DNA of 64,000 nucleotides from Riptortus pedestris (lineage: Eukaryota; Arthropoda; Insecta; Hemiptera; Alydidae), in NCBI GenBank assembly GCA_019009955.1, contig CM032231.1, positions 104,669,501-104,733,500 on the forward strand. The letters are read 5' to 3'. Positions 1-10,785 of the stretch are shown here, in pieces. The translations under genes were made by a program, and so were the position numbers. Numbering within the stretch: position 1 is the stretch's first letter; every line of letters starts with the position of its first letter. The notes beneath the pieces are model-generated. The model searched no databases. It worked only from the letters and a program-made list of their open reading frames with translations, and was not told where the DNA came from.

Positions 1-55
<55 letters not shown>
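1..55. repeat. (AT)n microsatellite at the window edge
   Basis: Uninterrupted AT dinucleotides from base 1. Confidence 0.95.
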
Positions 56-59
<4 letters not shown>

Positions 60-510
60 CAGATTTCTCCTAAGGGAAATCAGCTATTGAGGTCGTACTC
101 AGGACACAATTTTTGAAAAATTTTAACTGTCCATCGATCCAATCTAGGTGATGAAAACAAGGCCCATTCACAATTATATGTATAACATATATATATTTAT
201 TGGCCTGTGACCACTGTAGGCATCACAATTTTTGTTTCATTGTTACCAAACTCGATATATAAGAGGCTAATGTATAACTGAAGATCAAGATTGGCTGAAA
301 TCAGAATAAGTGGATGGAGAGGGGGAGAGTTGAAAATTCAAAATATCTCTGTTGTTATGAGTCAGATCAAAAAATGTTATAGAATCAATCCTGTTAAGCA
401 TTTAATATTATATAATTGTTACTTTGTACACTTTTTTTGTAACAGTAATATATAGCGAGTTATTTGTATTTCCATTTTTTCAACTTTCAGTAAACCCCCA
501 CTTTTAGGTG
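55..510 (-). mobile_element. H element, 3' half, diverged
   Basis: Begins TTAGCAGATTTCTCC (inverted 3' end) and reads through the conserved middle to the AGTAAACCCCCACTTTTA segment. The 5' half is missing. The (TA)n tract before it (1-55) may belong to another copy. Confidence 0.75.
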
Positions 511-1076
511 ATAGACTTTTAATGAACTTAAGCTTTAGCTTTACACAGAAAATTTAATAAAGTAACAATTGTAAAATATAATATTGTCCAGAAGATTGCT
601 TATTTAACTTTTTTCAATTCAACTAATAAATATTTGAACCAATATTTAAGTTTTTGATTTTACCTCATCTCTAATCCCTTGCTAATCCTGGTATGGTTTC
701 ATTTACTAACCAATTTTACTAACATATAAATTTGAATAGAGCTTATTTTTGTCATTCCCTAGTTAGCGTCAATAGACAGTTGAAGGAGTTTTGAGAAAAT
801 TGCATCAAGTATACAACCTCAATTGCATATTTTTCTGGAAAATTTGCTAAAAAAATTTCTTTTTGGAAAATATTTGTTTCTAAAAATATATTACTTATTA
901 ATAAACTCAAACAATTTTTACTATGTGGAAGAATGAGCACAGCATTATCCTGTTTCCCCCTTAACTCCCTTTTTTTAATTTTTCAAATCATTTTTCTCTT
1001 CTAAGAAAAACAAAAACCAGAGTCCTATTTACTTTATATTATCTTAATTAGTTATTTTATTCTTTGTGTCATTCTA
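511..1076. other. No feature seen
   Basis: AT-rich sequence without coding potential on either strand; presumably part of a POLR3A intron. Confidence 0.5.
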
Positions 1077-1265
1077 GTTAGCCATGTGAGTTAAGGTGTT
1101 GTTCGTAATAAACATGGTAAACCTAGAGTTGTGAGGTCGATTTCCATCTGGGTATTTATAATAGGTATTTATTTAGTGACGGAATTATTAAAAAAAAAAA
1201 TAAGTAGATAGCACATCCCAATTAGCTGTAGTTGCACAAAGTGGATATAAATGAATAACAATAAC
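1077..1265 (+). mobile_element. tRNA-derived SINE
   Basis: GCCATGTGAGTTAAGGTG head, a decayed B-box region, AATAGGTATTTATTTAGTGA middle and the AAGTGGATATAAATGAATAA tail. Diverged copy. Confidence 0.7.
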
Positions 1266-1549
1266 ATTTCTCTCTATAAAGAAGTAATATTTTATGGGGA
1301 TGAAGAAAAGTCTTCCCACTCTGAAGATTTTACTTTATTGCACTAGGCCTTACATGCCATTTTCCAGTGATATGAGGAATAATAGATGTCAGTGCTAAGG
1401 GTCTCAGACTTGAACTCTTCATCCCTATATTCGATAACTCTCACTTCCGGGATCCTCAATAATATTTTATTTAATAGCAAATCTAAACTATCATGAAAAC
1501 TTCCAACTTTCAGACTGCAAAAGACAGGATGTATAAAGTGGACTATTAC

Positions 1550-2050
1550 CTTGCATATAGTTTGAAGAATATTTATAACACATCTAAAATACCCAATATG
1601 AAATACTGGTAACTGCAGATCAATGTAGCCATAATGCCCAATGCAGTCGCTTAGACCTTTCCCACAAGTATTACAACTAGCATCTTTTTGATTGGTGCCC
1701 TAAATTTGAAACAGAGAAAAATACTAGGATAATAAAAAAATAAGTGAATTTTAAACTATCAGAAAATTGTAATGAGAGAATACCATTTTTCTGTCCAAGA
1801 CTCCATAGGGCACGGGAGTTCTTTGAGAGTCTTGGGAATATAAATTTTTGGCAACTATGTGAATATGTGCTTGTTGTTGCATCTGATGAGGGCCATCAAT
1901 GCCAAAACTGACATGTGAACTACAAAGAAAGAAACAAGCAATTCAATCAAATAGAGGTATTTTATTATCAAGTAATTAATACATATATTTTTGTACTAAA
2001 ACATACATTTTTCGGGCAATAGCAGTTTCACGATAGAGTTCCTTAACCAT
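1550..2050 (-). CDS. POLR3A: RNA polymerase III largest subunit (RPC1), exons 1-3, 5' part of the gene
   Basis: Three exons on the minus strand join in phase. Exon 1 is 2007-2050: ATG at 2050, 14 codons beginning [14 protein letters not shown], then a GTATGT donor. Exon 2 is 1784-1919 (46 residues with the split Ile codon) and ends [10 protein letters not shown] before a GTATTC donor. Exon 3 is 1550-1699 (50 residues), beginning GTNQKD and ending ILQTICK before GTAATA. The order and motifs follow the N-terminus of the Pol III largest subunit, which forms the catalytic core with RPC2 and makes tRNA and 5S RNA in the nucleus. Exon 3 carries the clamp zinc-binding pattern C-x2-C-x6-C-x2-H ([14 protein letters not shown]). 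I found no continuation between 1549 and 1, so the remaining exons should lie left of the window. A possible acceptor just upstream of the ATG (about 2060) suggests a 5'UTR intron. Confidence 0.93.
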
Positions 2051-3002
2051 TTTTAAGCTGGGAAGGCAACAAAAGAAGTTACAAAAATGAATATACTTGG
2101 TTAACTTATACTAATATAAACTTGACAGAAACCATGCCGCGAAGTACTTTTCAACAGGTTATAAGTGTCAGGTTATAAACTTTTGATATTCCAAACAATG
2201 CTGCAATTGCAATTTTGAGTAAAAGGTAGGGATGAAATCTCTTAATTGTTCAATAATAATTTTCTGATTAAATGACCTATCTTGCTTAATATAAATATTT
2301 ATGTACGTTAGCCAACATTGAATAACAATGTATGAAACTGAATTGACATTGTACCTTCGAACTTGAAAATACACTTTCTGGCATTTACTATTTTTTAATT
2401 TATGTATTGCCATAGTAACAAAATGAAATTTTGTTTTATGCGTCCTGTCCGTCTTCCAGACATTATTTGATTTATATAAAGGGCCAGAGTCGTATCACGG
2501 ATAAAATTTTAGAGAGGGGGGCTCTCATGAAAATTCCCTGGGAAAACACCATTTATATGACTTTTTATTATCTCTACTTGTATATCTTCACTTACTCGTT
2601 CCTTTCAGAAATATTTTAGTATAAGTTATTTATTTTTCAATAAAAATTAATTTAATACATTTAAGGCTAAAAAAAAAAAAAATTAAGTCTACATACGACA
2701 TAAAATATCATGTATATAAATGAAAATAGTTATATGTTATTACACGTTTATGTATGTATCTGGTATAAAAAAAAAGTAGTGAAAAATATATATATTTAAA
2801 ATAAAATAAAATTAAAAAAATAACATGAAAAAAATTAGTGAAAACATATTTAAATTAAATAAAAAAGTGGTGAAAGCATAATTAAATTAAATAAAAAAGA
2901 AATTTAAAAAAATTAGTGAAAAATATATAATATATACTTAAATTAAAAAAATAAAAATAAAGAAGATCCTACCATTGTTAAAACATAAGATTAACAAAGA
3001 AT
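2051..3002. other. POLR3A upstream region, A-rich simple sequence
   Basis: 5' flank of POLR3A, then A/T-rich repetitive runs from about 2640 to 2990 (AAATTAAATAAAAAA-like). Short frames here have no protein-like composition. Confidence 0.5.
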
Positions 3003-3268
3003 ATTATTATTATTTATTAACTTCCACTTTTTGCAACTGAAGCTAATTAGGAGGAACCCCTCCCAATAATATAAATCTATATTACGGGTTAGATACCATC
3101 TACAGGTTACCACCCTTTTCTAGCCAGGGTGGGACTAAGGATTTTATTTAACGAATTTCGCCACTAAATAAATTCCTATTGCCCAGGCGGGAATCGAACT
3201 CGCCACTCTAGGTTTACCATGTGAGATTAAGGCTAACGCTTTAACTCATATGGCGAAACTGAGCCCCT
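3003..3268 (-). mobile_element. tRNA-derived SINE, full-length copy
   Basis: On the minus strand: GGGGCTCAGTTTCGCCATAT, then GTTAAAGCG, the B-box GAGTTCGATTCCCGCC, GGGCAATAGGAATTTATTTA, the conserved CCACCCTGGCTAGAAAAGGG body and an (ATT)n tail. Internal Pol III A/B boxes and a simple repeated tail define a tRNA-derived SINE. A 25-base insertion lies near 3060. Confidence 0.82.
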
Positions 3269-3273
3269 AACTA

Positions 3274-3304
3274 AGAATGATTTCCCTTAAGGGAAATCTG
3301 CTAA
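3274..3304 (+). mobile_element. H element 3'-end fragment
   Basis: Only the terminal palindrome and TGCTAA are present, immediately before the next H copy. Confidence 0.7.
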
Positions 3305-3307
3305 AAG

Positions 3308-4267
3308 CCCGTCACGCAGGGGCTGCGTAAACTAAGCAGATTTCCCACGTGAAGTTATACAATAGAGAAATCTCCATACGAGAGCCGAACAGTTACGGCA
3401 AAGGGCCGAACTAGCTTTTGGCGGGAAAATGTCATCCATTATCGGTCCAAATTTAATAAAAATGCAAATATTTCGGTTAATATTCAAGATAGAGAATAAA
3501 TATATAGAACAATAGGTAATTCTGAGCTATTATCCGGTTAACTTCAATTCCCTCCATACTGTAATATTACATTATTGTAGTGCTGAATATTAATATTCAG
3601 TCTTAATTATGTGTCGGAAAACGAAAATATATTAATAAACTTACTTTAGTAGTCGTCTGGCTCACTATCGGTATCTGGCTCATGAACGACGCGAGGTTGC
3701 TCGTCCTCGCCATTGTAGATCTGACCAATCGCCCTAAAAATGTGATGTACTCTTGTTTTATACTAAAGTTAGAACAAGAAAACCCCCACCCTCGGTTTTA
3801 ACCACCGATGGCGTATTTTGGAAATTTTAGTGTTACAAAATTTATCTCGCGTCGTACATGAGCCAGATACCGATAGTGAGCCAGACGACTACTAAATTAA
3901 GTTTATTAATATATTTTCGTTTTCCGACACATAATTAGGACTGAATATTAATATTCAGCACTACACTAATGTAATATTACAGTATGGAGGGAATTGAAGT
4001 TAACCGGATAATAGCTTAGAATTACCGAACAATATTTATAGTAAATTTAATTTAGAATAAGATCGGTTCTATACAATTGTTTGATCCAATTGTTGTATGG
4101 TAACGGAGATATTTCGAATTTTCAAAAATCTTCCCCTCTAACCCCCCCCCCTCCTACTGATTCGATTTTAGCCGTTAACGAACTTGATCTGTCTTTTTGC
4201 ATAAAACGTTTAAATATGGAGTTTGGTAACGATAAAACAAAAATTGCGACCGCCAGAGCGGTAACAG

Positions 4268-4332
<65 letters not shown>

Positions 4333-4459
4333 CCCTTTTGAACGTATCTCATTTTCGTCATCTACTAGGTAGGATCGATGGACATTTGAAGAAAAATTTC
4401 GAAAATTCCGTCATGAGTACAACCTCAAGAGCTGATTTCCCTTAGGGGAAATCTGCTAA
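3308..4459 (+). mobile_element. H element, complete, carrying the foldback insertion
   Basis: Starts CCCGTCACGCAGGGGCTGCG and ends GGAAATCTGCTAA. It is interrupted by the 512-bp foldback element; (TA)n at 4271-4327. A separate H 3' end (3274-3304) abuts its start with three bases between them, a head-to-tail junction. Confidence 0.85.
3515..4026. mobile_element. 512-bp foldback (long inverted repeat) element, 8-bp target duplication
   Basis: Arms of about 181 bases (3515-3695 and 3846-4026) are near-perfect reverse complements, starting GGTAATTCTGAGCTATTATC and ending with its complement. The 8-mer GAACAATA flanks both sides (3507-3514 and 4027-4034); removing the element and one copy restores the H sequence of the host repeat. 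No coding potential. An 8-bp duplication fits hAT, Merlin or P-type transposases; the termini do not settle which. Confidence 0.88.
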
Positions 4460-5079
4460 TAGATGTAAGCTTTGTCAGATGGTAAATCAATCAAAACTAA
4501 GATATAGGTTTAATTTTAAATAACGATATAAATGAGGATTTAAGAATATTTATAATTTACATAAACACAATTTACTCACAAAATGCAGGTACTTATCCAA
4601 AACGAGAGTTAAAAATATTACCGGGCGATGATAACCTAGTAATTTTACAATTAATTTAAAAAAAAAATAAATTAATTAAAAATATCGTCTTCGATCCTTC
4701 CTAGTATACAAAAAAGTTGACGGTTCAAATCAAAATATATATGCCTGCTAACTCTCTCAGGGTGCTGTTTTTGTTTGATTGTTTCAAAATTGGTAGTATG
4801 AGCACTCCATGTGGCAAGGGTGAAGTTGGTTAATGGGTGAAAACGATCCAAGTGAGGAGTTTTAGAGTTGTAAAATACAAATTCGAAACATTTCCATTAT
4901 TTTGAGTTGGGTCGATTAATGTAAGAAATGCGTTTCAGGAGGAATTGAAGGAATCAGATTTAGAAATGATTGAACCAATGACAAGTGAACGAACTTTCTT
5001 CTCAACCTGGAAACCGTCTAAAATTCATATTGATTTCACCCTAAGTTCCGACAAGAAAAAAAATTAGCTGCCACCAGCT

Positions 5080-5800
5080 TTAAAGTATGAATTTTTAGAA
5101 TTAAAGAAAACAATTACGAGTAACATCTGGATTTGAAAAGTCACCTTCTGGATGCTCTTGGATTATTGGGAGCAAGGCAATGAAGTGCAGTATAAGCTCT
5201 GGAAATTCAATTGATAGCTGAGTTGATGGCTGTAAGTCAAGCTATAAACGATATTGAACAACTACAACAAGATTCATTCGTAATCGCTACGGACTCATAC
5301 AGCTCACTCCAAAGTCTTACAAACTCAAAGTCACGATGCTACCTTACAGGCCTAGTAAAAGATCAAATACAATGCTCACAAAAAAACATATCTCTTTGGG
5401 TTCCCTCACGTTTTGGTTTGCAAGGTAATGAAATGGCGGATTTGGAAGCTCGTAGTGCTCGAGAAGATGAAACAACAGTAACCTTCATCTCCCCAGATGA
5501 TTGGAAACCAGAGTTTCAAGAACTCATATTTCAAATGTGGAAGATACGTGACAATAAATTGCGACAAATAAAAGAAATTACTGCGCGATGGAATACTGCA
5601 AGTAGAAAAATCCGAAAAGAGAAGATTGTTCTTGGCCGTATCCGAATTGGACATACAAAATTGAAACATAGTTATTTATTGAAAGGTTTATTCCCACCAA
5701 CTTGAGATTGTTGTAATGCCGATCTTACCGTCTCACATCTTCTCAATTGTGAAAAATACAATCTTCCAGGAACAGCTTTGAACCTTGAACCGAACTTAAG
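5080..5800 (+). pseudogene. Non-LTR retrotransposon ORF2 remnant (RNase H and C-terminus)
   Basis: The frame from 5211 reads LIAELMAVSQAINDIEQLQQ and SFVIATDSYSSLQSLTNSKS (RNase H with the Glu and Asp positions), WVPSRFGLQGNEMADLEARS (the VPSH-G-GNE-AD motif), then RIRIGHTKLKHSYLLKG. After the stop at 5703 the same frame continues DCCNADLTVSHLLNCEKY, the C-terminal Cys/His segment of jockey/I-type elements. Frame breaks upstream of 5195 and the internal stop show it is dead. 4740-5080 looks like further decayed ORF2. Confidence 0.82.
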
Positions 5801-6078
5801 ATAACAAATTAGATGAAGAAGACTTCAAAGGCTTTTTGCATTTTTAACAGAAATTCGTTCGTCCTAAGACTACAGATCATCCAACACTAATGACAAAAAG
5901 AATTTTATGTAAAAAGAAGGATCAAGTTCGTTATGGCTGAAATTGGACTGGGTGGGGGGGGGGAGAGTTAGAAAGGGATTTTCGAAGATTCGAAATATCC
6001 CCGTTACTAGACATCGGATCAAAAAATTGTATAGAACCAATATTATTGAAAATTAAATGTATTATAAATATTGTTATA

Positions 6079-8848
6079 GGGGAGAACGGGGGAATACCGG
6101 CCATTGGGTAATACCGGTCAGAGAAGTATATACAAATCTAACCTTCCTTTAAAGGAAATGACCTGTTGTGCCATCTTTAGGATAGCCCTGGAACTAACGA
6201 GGGTAGGTTATGTGTCTTTACAGCACTTCCGTACTCAGTGGCGACGGATTAAACTAACCAGCTGATTTCCTTGTAAGCAACGCTTCACTTTATTATACAG
6301 TAAGTACTGCTTTTTCCATCTTTTTAATTATTTCTATTACTCTATTACTAAATAAAGGTCTTTAGCTGTAGATATATACCACAGTTTATAAGTTATCTCA
6401 AAGATTAAGGTTATAATTAATTGTTTTGTAATTTTTTACTAATGGGGTAATACCGGTAATTGTATTGGGGTAATACCGGCCAGCCGATATTACCCCCTAA
6501 CTAACCGGTATTACCCCGTTCGATTTGTTTCCAACTTTCTTTTAACAAACACTGTGTTAAATTGCGGCCAAATATTTACAGATGCCAAGATCAAGACCTA
6601 GGACGACGTTAAGAGCTACTTGGAAGGAGGAAGATCTTATTAAAGCTCTTGAATATGTGCAGGAAGGTAACACTATTAGAGCTGCTAGTAAACATTTTAA
6701 AATTCCATATAGCACACTTCAAGAAAGAAGAGCAAAGAATAGCAGCCAAAAAATTCCTTTGGGGTGTAAGAGTACATTTACTATGGAACAGGAAAATGAT
6801 ATTGCTAAACAGGTTTTGCTGTTATCTAATATTTTTTATGGTATAACACCAAGTCAATTGCGCCATGTAGCCTTCGAATTTGCTGAGTCCAATAAGATTC
6901 CTCACCGTTTTAATAAAGAAAAACGTCTGGCTGGGGTGGATTGGTTTTTAGGGTTTACAAAACGAAACCCTTCCATTACTGTTAGGAAACCTGAGGGCAC
7001 TTCTTTGAATCGAATAACAGCATTCAACAGAGTGGAAATCGAACGTTTTTTTAATAATCTGGAAGCTCTCATGGAAAAATATAAATTTCAACCATCTAAT
7101 ATATATAATATGGATGAGACAGGTATAAGTACAGTACAAGATCCTGAAAAAGTCTTATGTGAAAAGGGGAAAAAAAGAGTAGGATCAGTTATCAGTTGGG
7201 AGAGGGGGAAATTGGTTACCGTAATTTGTGGTTTTAGTGCATCTGGCAGTTACATTCCACCGGCATTTATTTATCCCAGAAAGAGAATGTCACCTCATCT
7301 ATCAAATAATGGTCCTCCTTGTGCTCTGTATTTGTGCTCCGACAATGACTGGTCCAATCAAGATATTTTTGTATCATGGCTTCAACATTTTGTTAGGCAC
7401 TCTAAAGCGAGTCTTGAAAATCCTGTGCTTCTAGTCCTTGACAACCATGTCACTCATATGTCACTTGAAGCCTATGATTTGTGTCGAGGTAATGGTGTAA
7501 CTATGTTATCCCTTCCACCTCACACATCTCACAGGACCCAACCCCTTGACGTGACATTTTACTCGCCATTGAAGAGAGCTTTTAAAGTGGAATCTGATAA
7601 TTTCATGAAAAGCAAAGGTCTAAAGAAGATTACCCCTTATGATCTTGCAGGTATCTTCAACACAGCATTCATGAGAGTGGCAACAGTGGGCATAGCTGTG
7701 TCTGGGTTTCAGAATACAGGGATATATCCACTGAATAAAAACATTTTTACAGACGATGACTTCTTAGCAGGAGATGTTCTTTCTAGGAGTAGTGATCCTC
7801 CAGTTACAATAGTCGAAGAAGAACCGACTTCAAACCCAAGAGACAGTACTCTGCCAAAAAAATCGCCTATTCAAGTGTTGTTACCTCTCCCAACTAGTGT
7901 TGCTAACTCAAAAAGAAAATGTCCGACTAAGCAACATTCTGATATTTTAACAGCTACTCCCAGGAAGACCGAACTGCAAAATAATATAAAAAAAAGAATT
8001 AATAAATTAAAAAAAATATCAATGAAAAAGGAAACACAAACGGGACAAACGAAATATACAAAAAGAAAACTGAATGACGCATCAATAAGTGAGGCTGCAA
8101 AAATAACAAATGCCAAGTGCAGTAAAAAAAAACGTAAGGCCAAAAGGAATATATTCGATTCGGAAGATGAAGAGGAAAACATTGACCTAAAAGATTTATG
8201 TGCTGATGATGATGTCAGTGACTTTTCCGAGGATGATGAAGAGCGACAAAAGTGTTTTATTTGCCATGGGACCAAAGAAGATGATTACTTGATGTGGGAG
8301 TGCAATGGGTGCCACCACATGGCCCATCATTTTTGTTCAAGGGGAGAACCTGAAAACAGTTTGTGTCACTTATGTGAGCTTTGTCCATAGTATGTTATTT
8401 TATAATTGTGTTTTTTTCTTTATCATTATTGTTTTTTGTTTAACCAGTTTGCTTGTCCGTCGTGTATTTATAACTTTTAAATGTTATTTGATCTAGAATA
8501 AGTTTTTCAATGCATGTAAATAATTATTAAACTGTAAATAAAGATAATTGCATTTATATGAATTTTCCTTATCCCATTTTTATTAATAGAGATTGGTTTA
8601 TTTCGATTTATATCCTATTGTAAATGTTGACCGCTATTACCCCATTGCTGGGGTAATACCGGTAAAAGTGACTTTTTCAGTTTTTTAGAATTTTATAAAT
8701 TAGGTAAGATCTTACATAAAAAAGCTATATGGTTCAATAATGTTAAGTAATTTATGTAAAGATTAAAAAAAAATTAATATTTTAGCTCAAATATTTTCCA
8801 TCTGGTAGGTCTTCAAAGTTAAGTGACCGATATTCCCCCGTTCTCCCC
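6079..8848 (+). mobile_element. Pogo/Tigger-family DNA transposon, apparently full length
   Basis: Perfect 18-bp terminal inverted repeats GGGGAGAACGGGGGAATA (6079-6096) and its complement (8831-8848), extended by near-matching bases to about 24 bp, with TA on each side. It sits in an H copy: flanks 6062-6078 and 8849-8880 join to the sequence seen uninterrupted at about 33205-33240, so the TA is a target duplication. The motif GGGGTAATACCGG recurs inside both ends (6106, 6444, 6467, and inverted at 6484 and 6505; 8631 inverted, 8650), probable transposase-binding sites. Near-identical ends and an intact gene suggest a recent insertion. Confidence 0.93.
6582..8390 (+). CDS. Pogo/Tigger transposase with C-terminal PHD-like finger
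   Basis: 602 residues in one uninterrupted frame. An N-terminal Psq/CENP-B-type helix-turn-helix (about residues 12-55, with IRAASKHFKIPYSTLQERR) is followed by a second CENP-B-like DNA-binding region (about 70-135). The DDE_1 catalytic core has Asp178 in NMDETG, Asp287 in VLDNH and Asp323 in QPLDV, the D,D and DD35D-type spacing of pogo enzymes. A low-complexity Lys-rich and acidic linker (about 440-550) leads to CFICHGTKEDDYLMWECNGC with further His/Cys pairs, a C4HC3 PHD-like finger that may bind chromatin. All catalytic residues are present, so it may be active. AATAAA follows at 8537-8542. Confidence 0.95.
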   Translation: MPRSRPRTTLRATWKEEDLIKALEYVQEGNTIRAASKHFKIPYSTLQERRAKNSSQKIPLGCKSTFTMEQENDIAKQVLLLSNIFYGITPSQLRHVAFEFAESNKIPHRFNKEKRLAGVDWFLGFTKRNPSITVRKPEGTSLNRITAFNRVEIERFFNNLEALMEKYKFQPSNIYNMDETGISTVQDPEKVLCEKGKKRVGSVISWERGKLVTVICGFSASGSYIPPAFIYPRKRMSPHLSNNGPPCALYLCSDNDWSNQDIFVSWLQHFVRHSKASLENPVLLVLDNHVTHMSLEAYDLCRGNGVTMLSLPPHTSHRTQPLDVTFYSPLKRAFKVESDNFMKSKGLKKITPYDLAGIFNTAFMRVATVGIAVSGFQNTGIYPLNKNIFTDDDFLAGDVLSRSSDPPVTIVEEEPTSNPRDSTLPKKSPIQVLLPLPTSVANSKRKCPTKQHSDILTATPRKTELQNNIKKRINKLKKISMKKETQTGQTKYTKRKLNDASISEAAKITNAKCSKKKRKAKRNIFDSEDEEENIDLKDLCADDDVSDFSEDDEERQKCFICHGTKEDDYLMWECNGCHHMAHHFCSRGEPENSLCHLCELCP

Positions 8849-8948
8849 TATACACTTATTCCCTATCTAGAATATTAACCGAGATATTTGTCTTTTTCAG
8901 TTTTCAGCCTTCAGCAAACCCCCACTTCTACTCATTATACATAAAAAG

Positions 8949-9107
8949 TCTGTCACGCAGGGGCTGCGTAAACTAAGCAGATTTCCCACGTGAAGTTTTA
9001 CAATAGAGAAATTTCACGAGAGCCGAGCCAGTCAAAAGAACGGCCGAACTAGGTTTTGGCGGGAAAGTAACTCTCGTCCGTTAGGCTCCGAGATTAAATT
9101 AAAAACA
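8949..9107 (+). mobile_element. H element, 5' end
   Basis: TCTGTCACGCAGGGGCTGCG start, GCAGATTTCCC and the GGCCGAACTAGG segment; similarity stops near 9107. Confidence 0.75.
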
Positions 9108-9150
9108 ATTCAATCTCAAAAAACAACAAGAACACAAAAGATGGACTTAC

Positions 9151-9237
9151 CGCTAATGATAGCAGCGCTCTGTACACTTATTAGACCAACACTAAATAGT
9201 ACCACAGAATATCCATTATTTGTAAGACTTAATACTG
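9151..9237 (-). other. Exon-like segment with a hydrophobic reading, between H pieces
   Basis: On minus: acceptor TTACTTACACAG, then a frame reading AVLSLTNNGYSVVLFSVGLI followed by SVQSAAIIS, then a strong donor GTAAGTCC. It looks like a signal-peptide exon of a secreted protein. No ATG in frame and no partner exons found. Confidence 0.3.
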
Positions 9238-9309
9238 CTGTGTAAGTAAACAAATAAAGGGCAAGTCAAATGGTAAGAACCTTCCTGATAGCAAACAGCC
9301 TGAGTTCTA

Positions 9310-10296
9310 AACAATCAGGTTAGCCAGCTTTTACCGGAAATAAAAGCAATTACGGAAATATATTTGAATATAAGTTATAAATTTTATTCATGTAACTATT
9401 TATTGTATCCAGTACTGTAATTAATAATAGAAAGTAACCTACAACGTAATACGGCTGGATTGTAAACAAACAGATTAGCCAACCTTGTAGTGCAGTATCG
9501 ATAGATAGACCGGAAAAACAAAATATTAAAGACATATATCTGAATATAAAATATTAATTTTATTGGAAACTATTTATTATAGTTAGTGGAGTAATTTGAA
9601 ATGAATCAAAATAATTTCTATCTCAATCACTCAGATTTTTGTAGTCCAAGAAAAAGGGGGGGGGGGTTCATCAGAACGTATTTGTTTGTACCTCGTAAAA
9701 TAAAGCTTTGTTCAAAACAATATTTTGTATTTAACCTAATAATGAGGTGGTTCATTAGATATCAGCTAATTATTAATATATCCCTAGTAGGAGTAGGGTT
9801 TTACTGAAAGCGGAAATCATTACAAAAAATACAAATATCTCGGTTAATACTCATTATACGGAAAATATGTATAGAACAATATTTATAGTAAATTTAATTT
9901 GTAATAAGATTGATTCTGTACATTTTTTCAATCCGACGAATAGTAACGGAGATATTTCGATTTTTCGAAAATCCTCCCCTCTAAACCCCCCCTCCCACTG
10001 GTCCGATTTCAGCCGTTAACGAACTTGATCTTTCTTTTTACATAAAACGATTAAATATCGAGTTTGGTCACGATCAAACAAAAATTGCGACCGCTAGAGC
10101 GGTAACAGACAAATATATAGATAGATAGATAGATAGATAGATATATATATATATATAGATATATATATACAGTTTTCAACGGACCTCATTTTCGTCATCT
10201 ACTAGGTAGGATCGATGGACATTTGAAGAAAAATTTCGAAAATTCCGTCATGAGTACAACCTCAATAGCTGATTTCCCTTAAGGGAAATCTGCTAA
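9310..10296 (+). mobile_element. H element, long form, 3' portion
   Basis: Carries an extra upstream segment shared with the copy at 19699, internally duplicated (about 9325-9430 and 9470-9600), then the common body, C-rich block, GATA/(TA)n tract (10113-10160) and the TTAAGGGAAATCTGCTAA end. Confidence 0.8.
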
Positions 10297-10661
10297 AAAT
10301 ACTGTTATTTAATAAACCACATTATTTGAAGCTTAAATACCAAATACTGATTTCAAGATACCTTTATTATACGAGATACATGCGAATATGTTCTGGAGTC
10401 TCCAACCACATCTTAAATACTTGGACTACTAAAAATTGATTAACTATAGTAAATAGTTTTCAATAAAATAATATATTATATTCTGGTATATTTCAGCAAT
10501 TGTTTTCTTTCCGGTGAAAGGTTGGCAAACCTGTTTGTTTACATTTCAGACGCTTCCCTCTGTATTGTATTGCATTGGTATTGTGTTACCAGTATGTAGA
10601 TTTCTATTGTTAAACTTCACGAGGGAAATCTGCTTTGTTTACGTCGCCCCTGCGTGACGGA
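10297..10661 (-). mobile_element. H element, 5' half, inverted against the previous copy
   Basis: Starts inside the body (TTTAATAAACCACATTATTT) and runs to CCCCTGCGTGACGGA. It abuts the 3' end of the plus-strand copy directly, an inverted junction. Confidence 0.75.
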
Positions 10662-10785
10662 CTTTTTTTTTTGGCCGTTTTCTCTATAGCAACGAGGTAC
10701 TCGCGAACAGATCAAAGAGTAACTGTCTAAGGTATTTATTTACTACTTTCGCAAGTGCTGCTCTATCTTTAGATATATAATTCTT

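Larger units (their letters stand above)
5914..8942 (-). mobile_element. H element body, split by the pogo transposon
   Basis: 5914-6078 and 8849-8942 form one inverted H segment (GGCTGAAAT...GGATCAAAAAATTGTATAGAAC and TATTAACCGAGATATTTG) once the 2.77-kb pogo insertion and one TA are removed. Both H ends are missing. Confidence 0.85.

Noticed and set aside
2431..2619. 62-codon plus frame upstream of POLR3A as a divergent gene
   Set aside because: Weak start, Tyr/Leu-rich AT-driven composition and no continuation.
3150..3250. tRNA gene at the B-box-like GTTCGATTCCCGCC
   Set aside because: The sequence recurs about 14 times with a shared body and (ATT)n tail and cannot fold as a tRNA; it is a SINE.
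4081..4361. Open frames through (TA)n tracts (IYIYIY... proteins), also at 20340, 29128, 32799, 48318, 54964, 60826
   Set aside because: They are microsatellite translations inside repeats without start context or conserved flanks.
7871..8275. 134-codon minus frame in the pogo transposase
   Set aside because: Antisense of the Lys/Glu-rich linker; Phe/Leu/Ser-rich by complement only.
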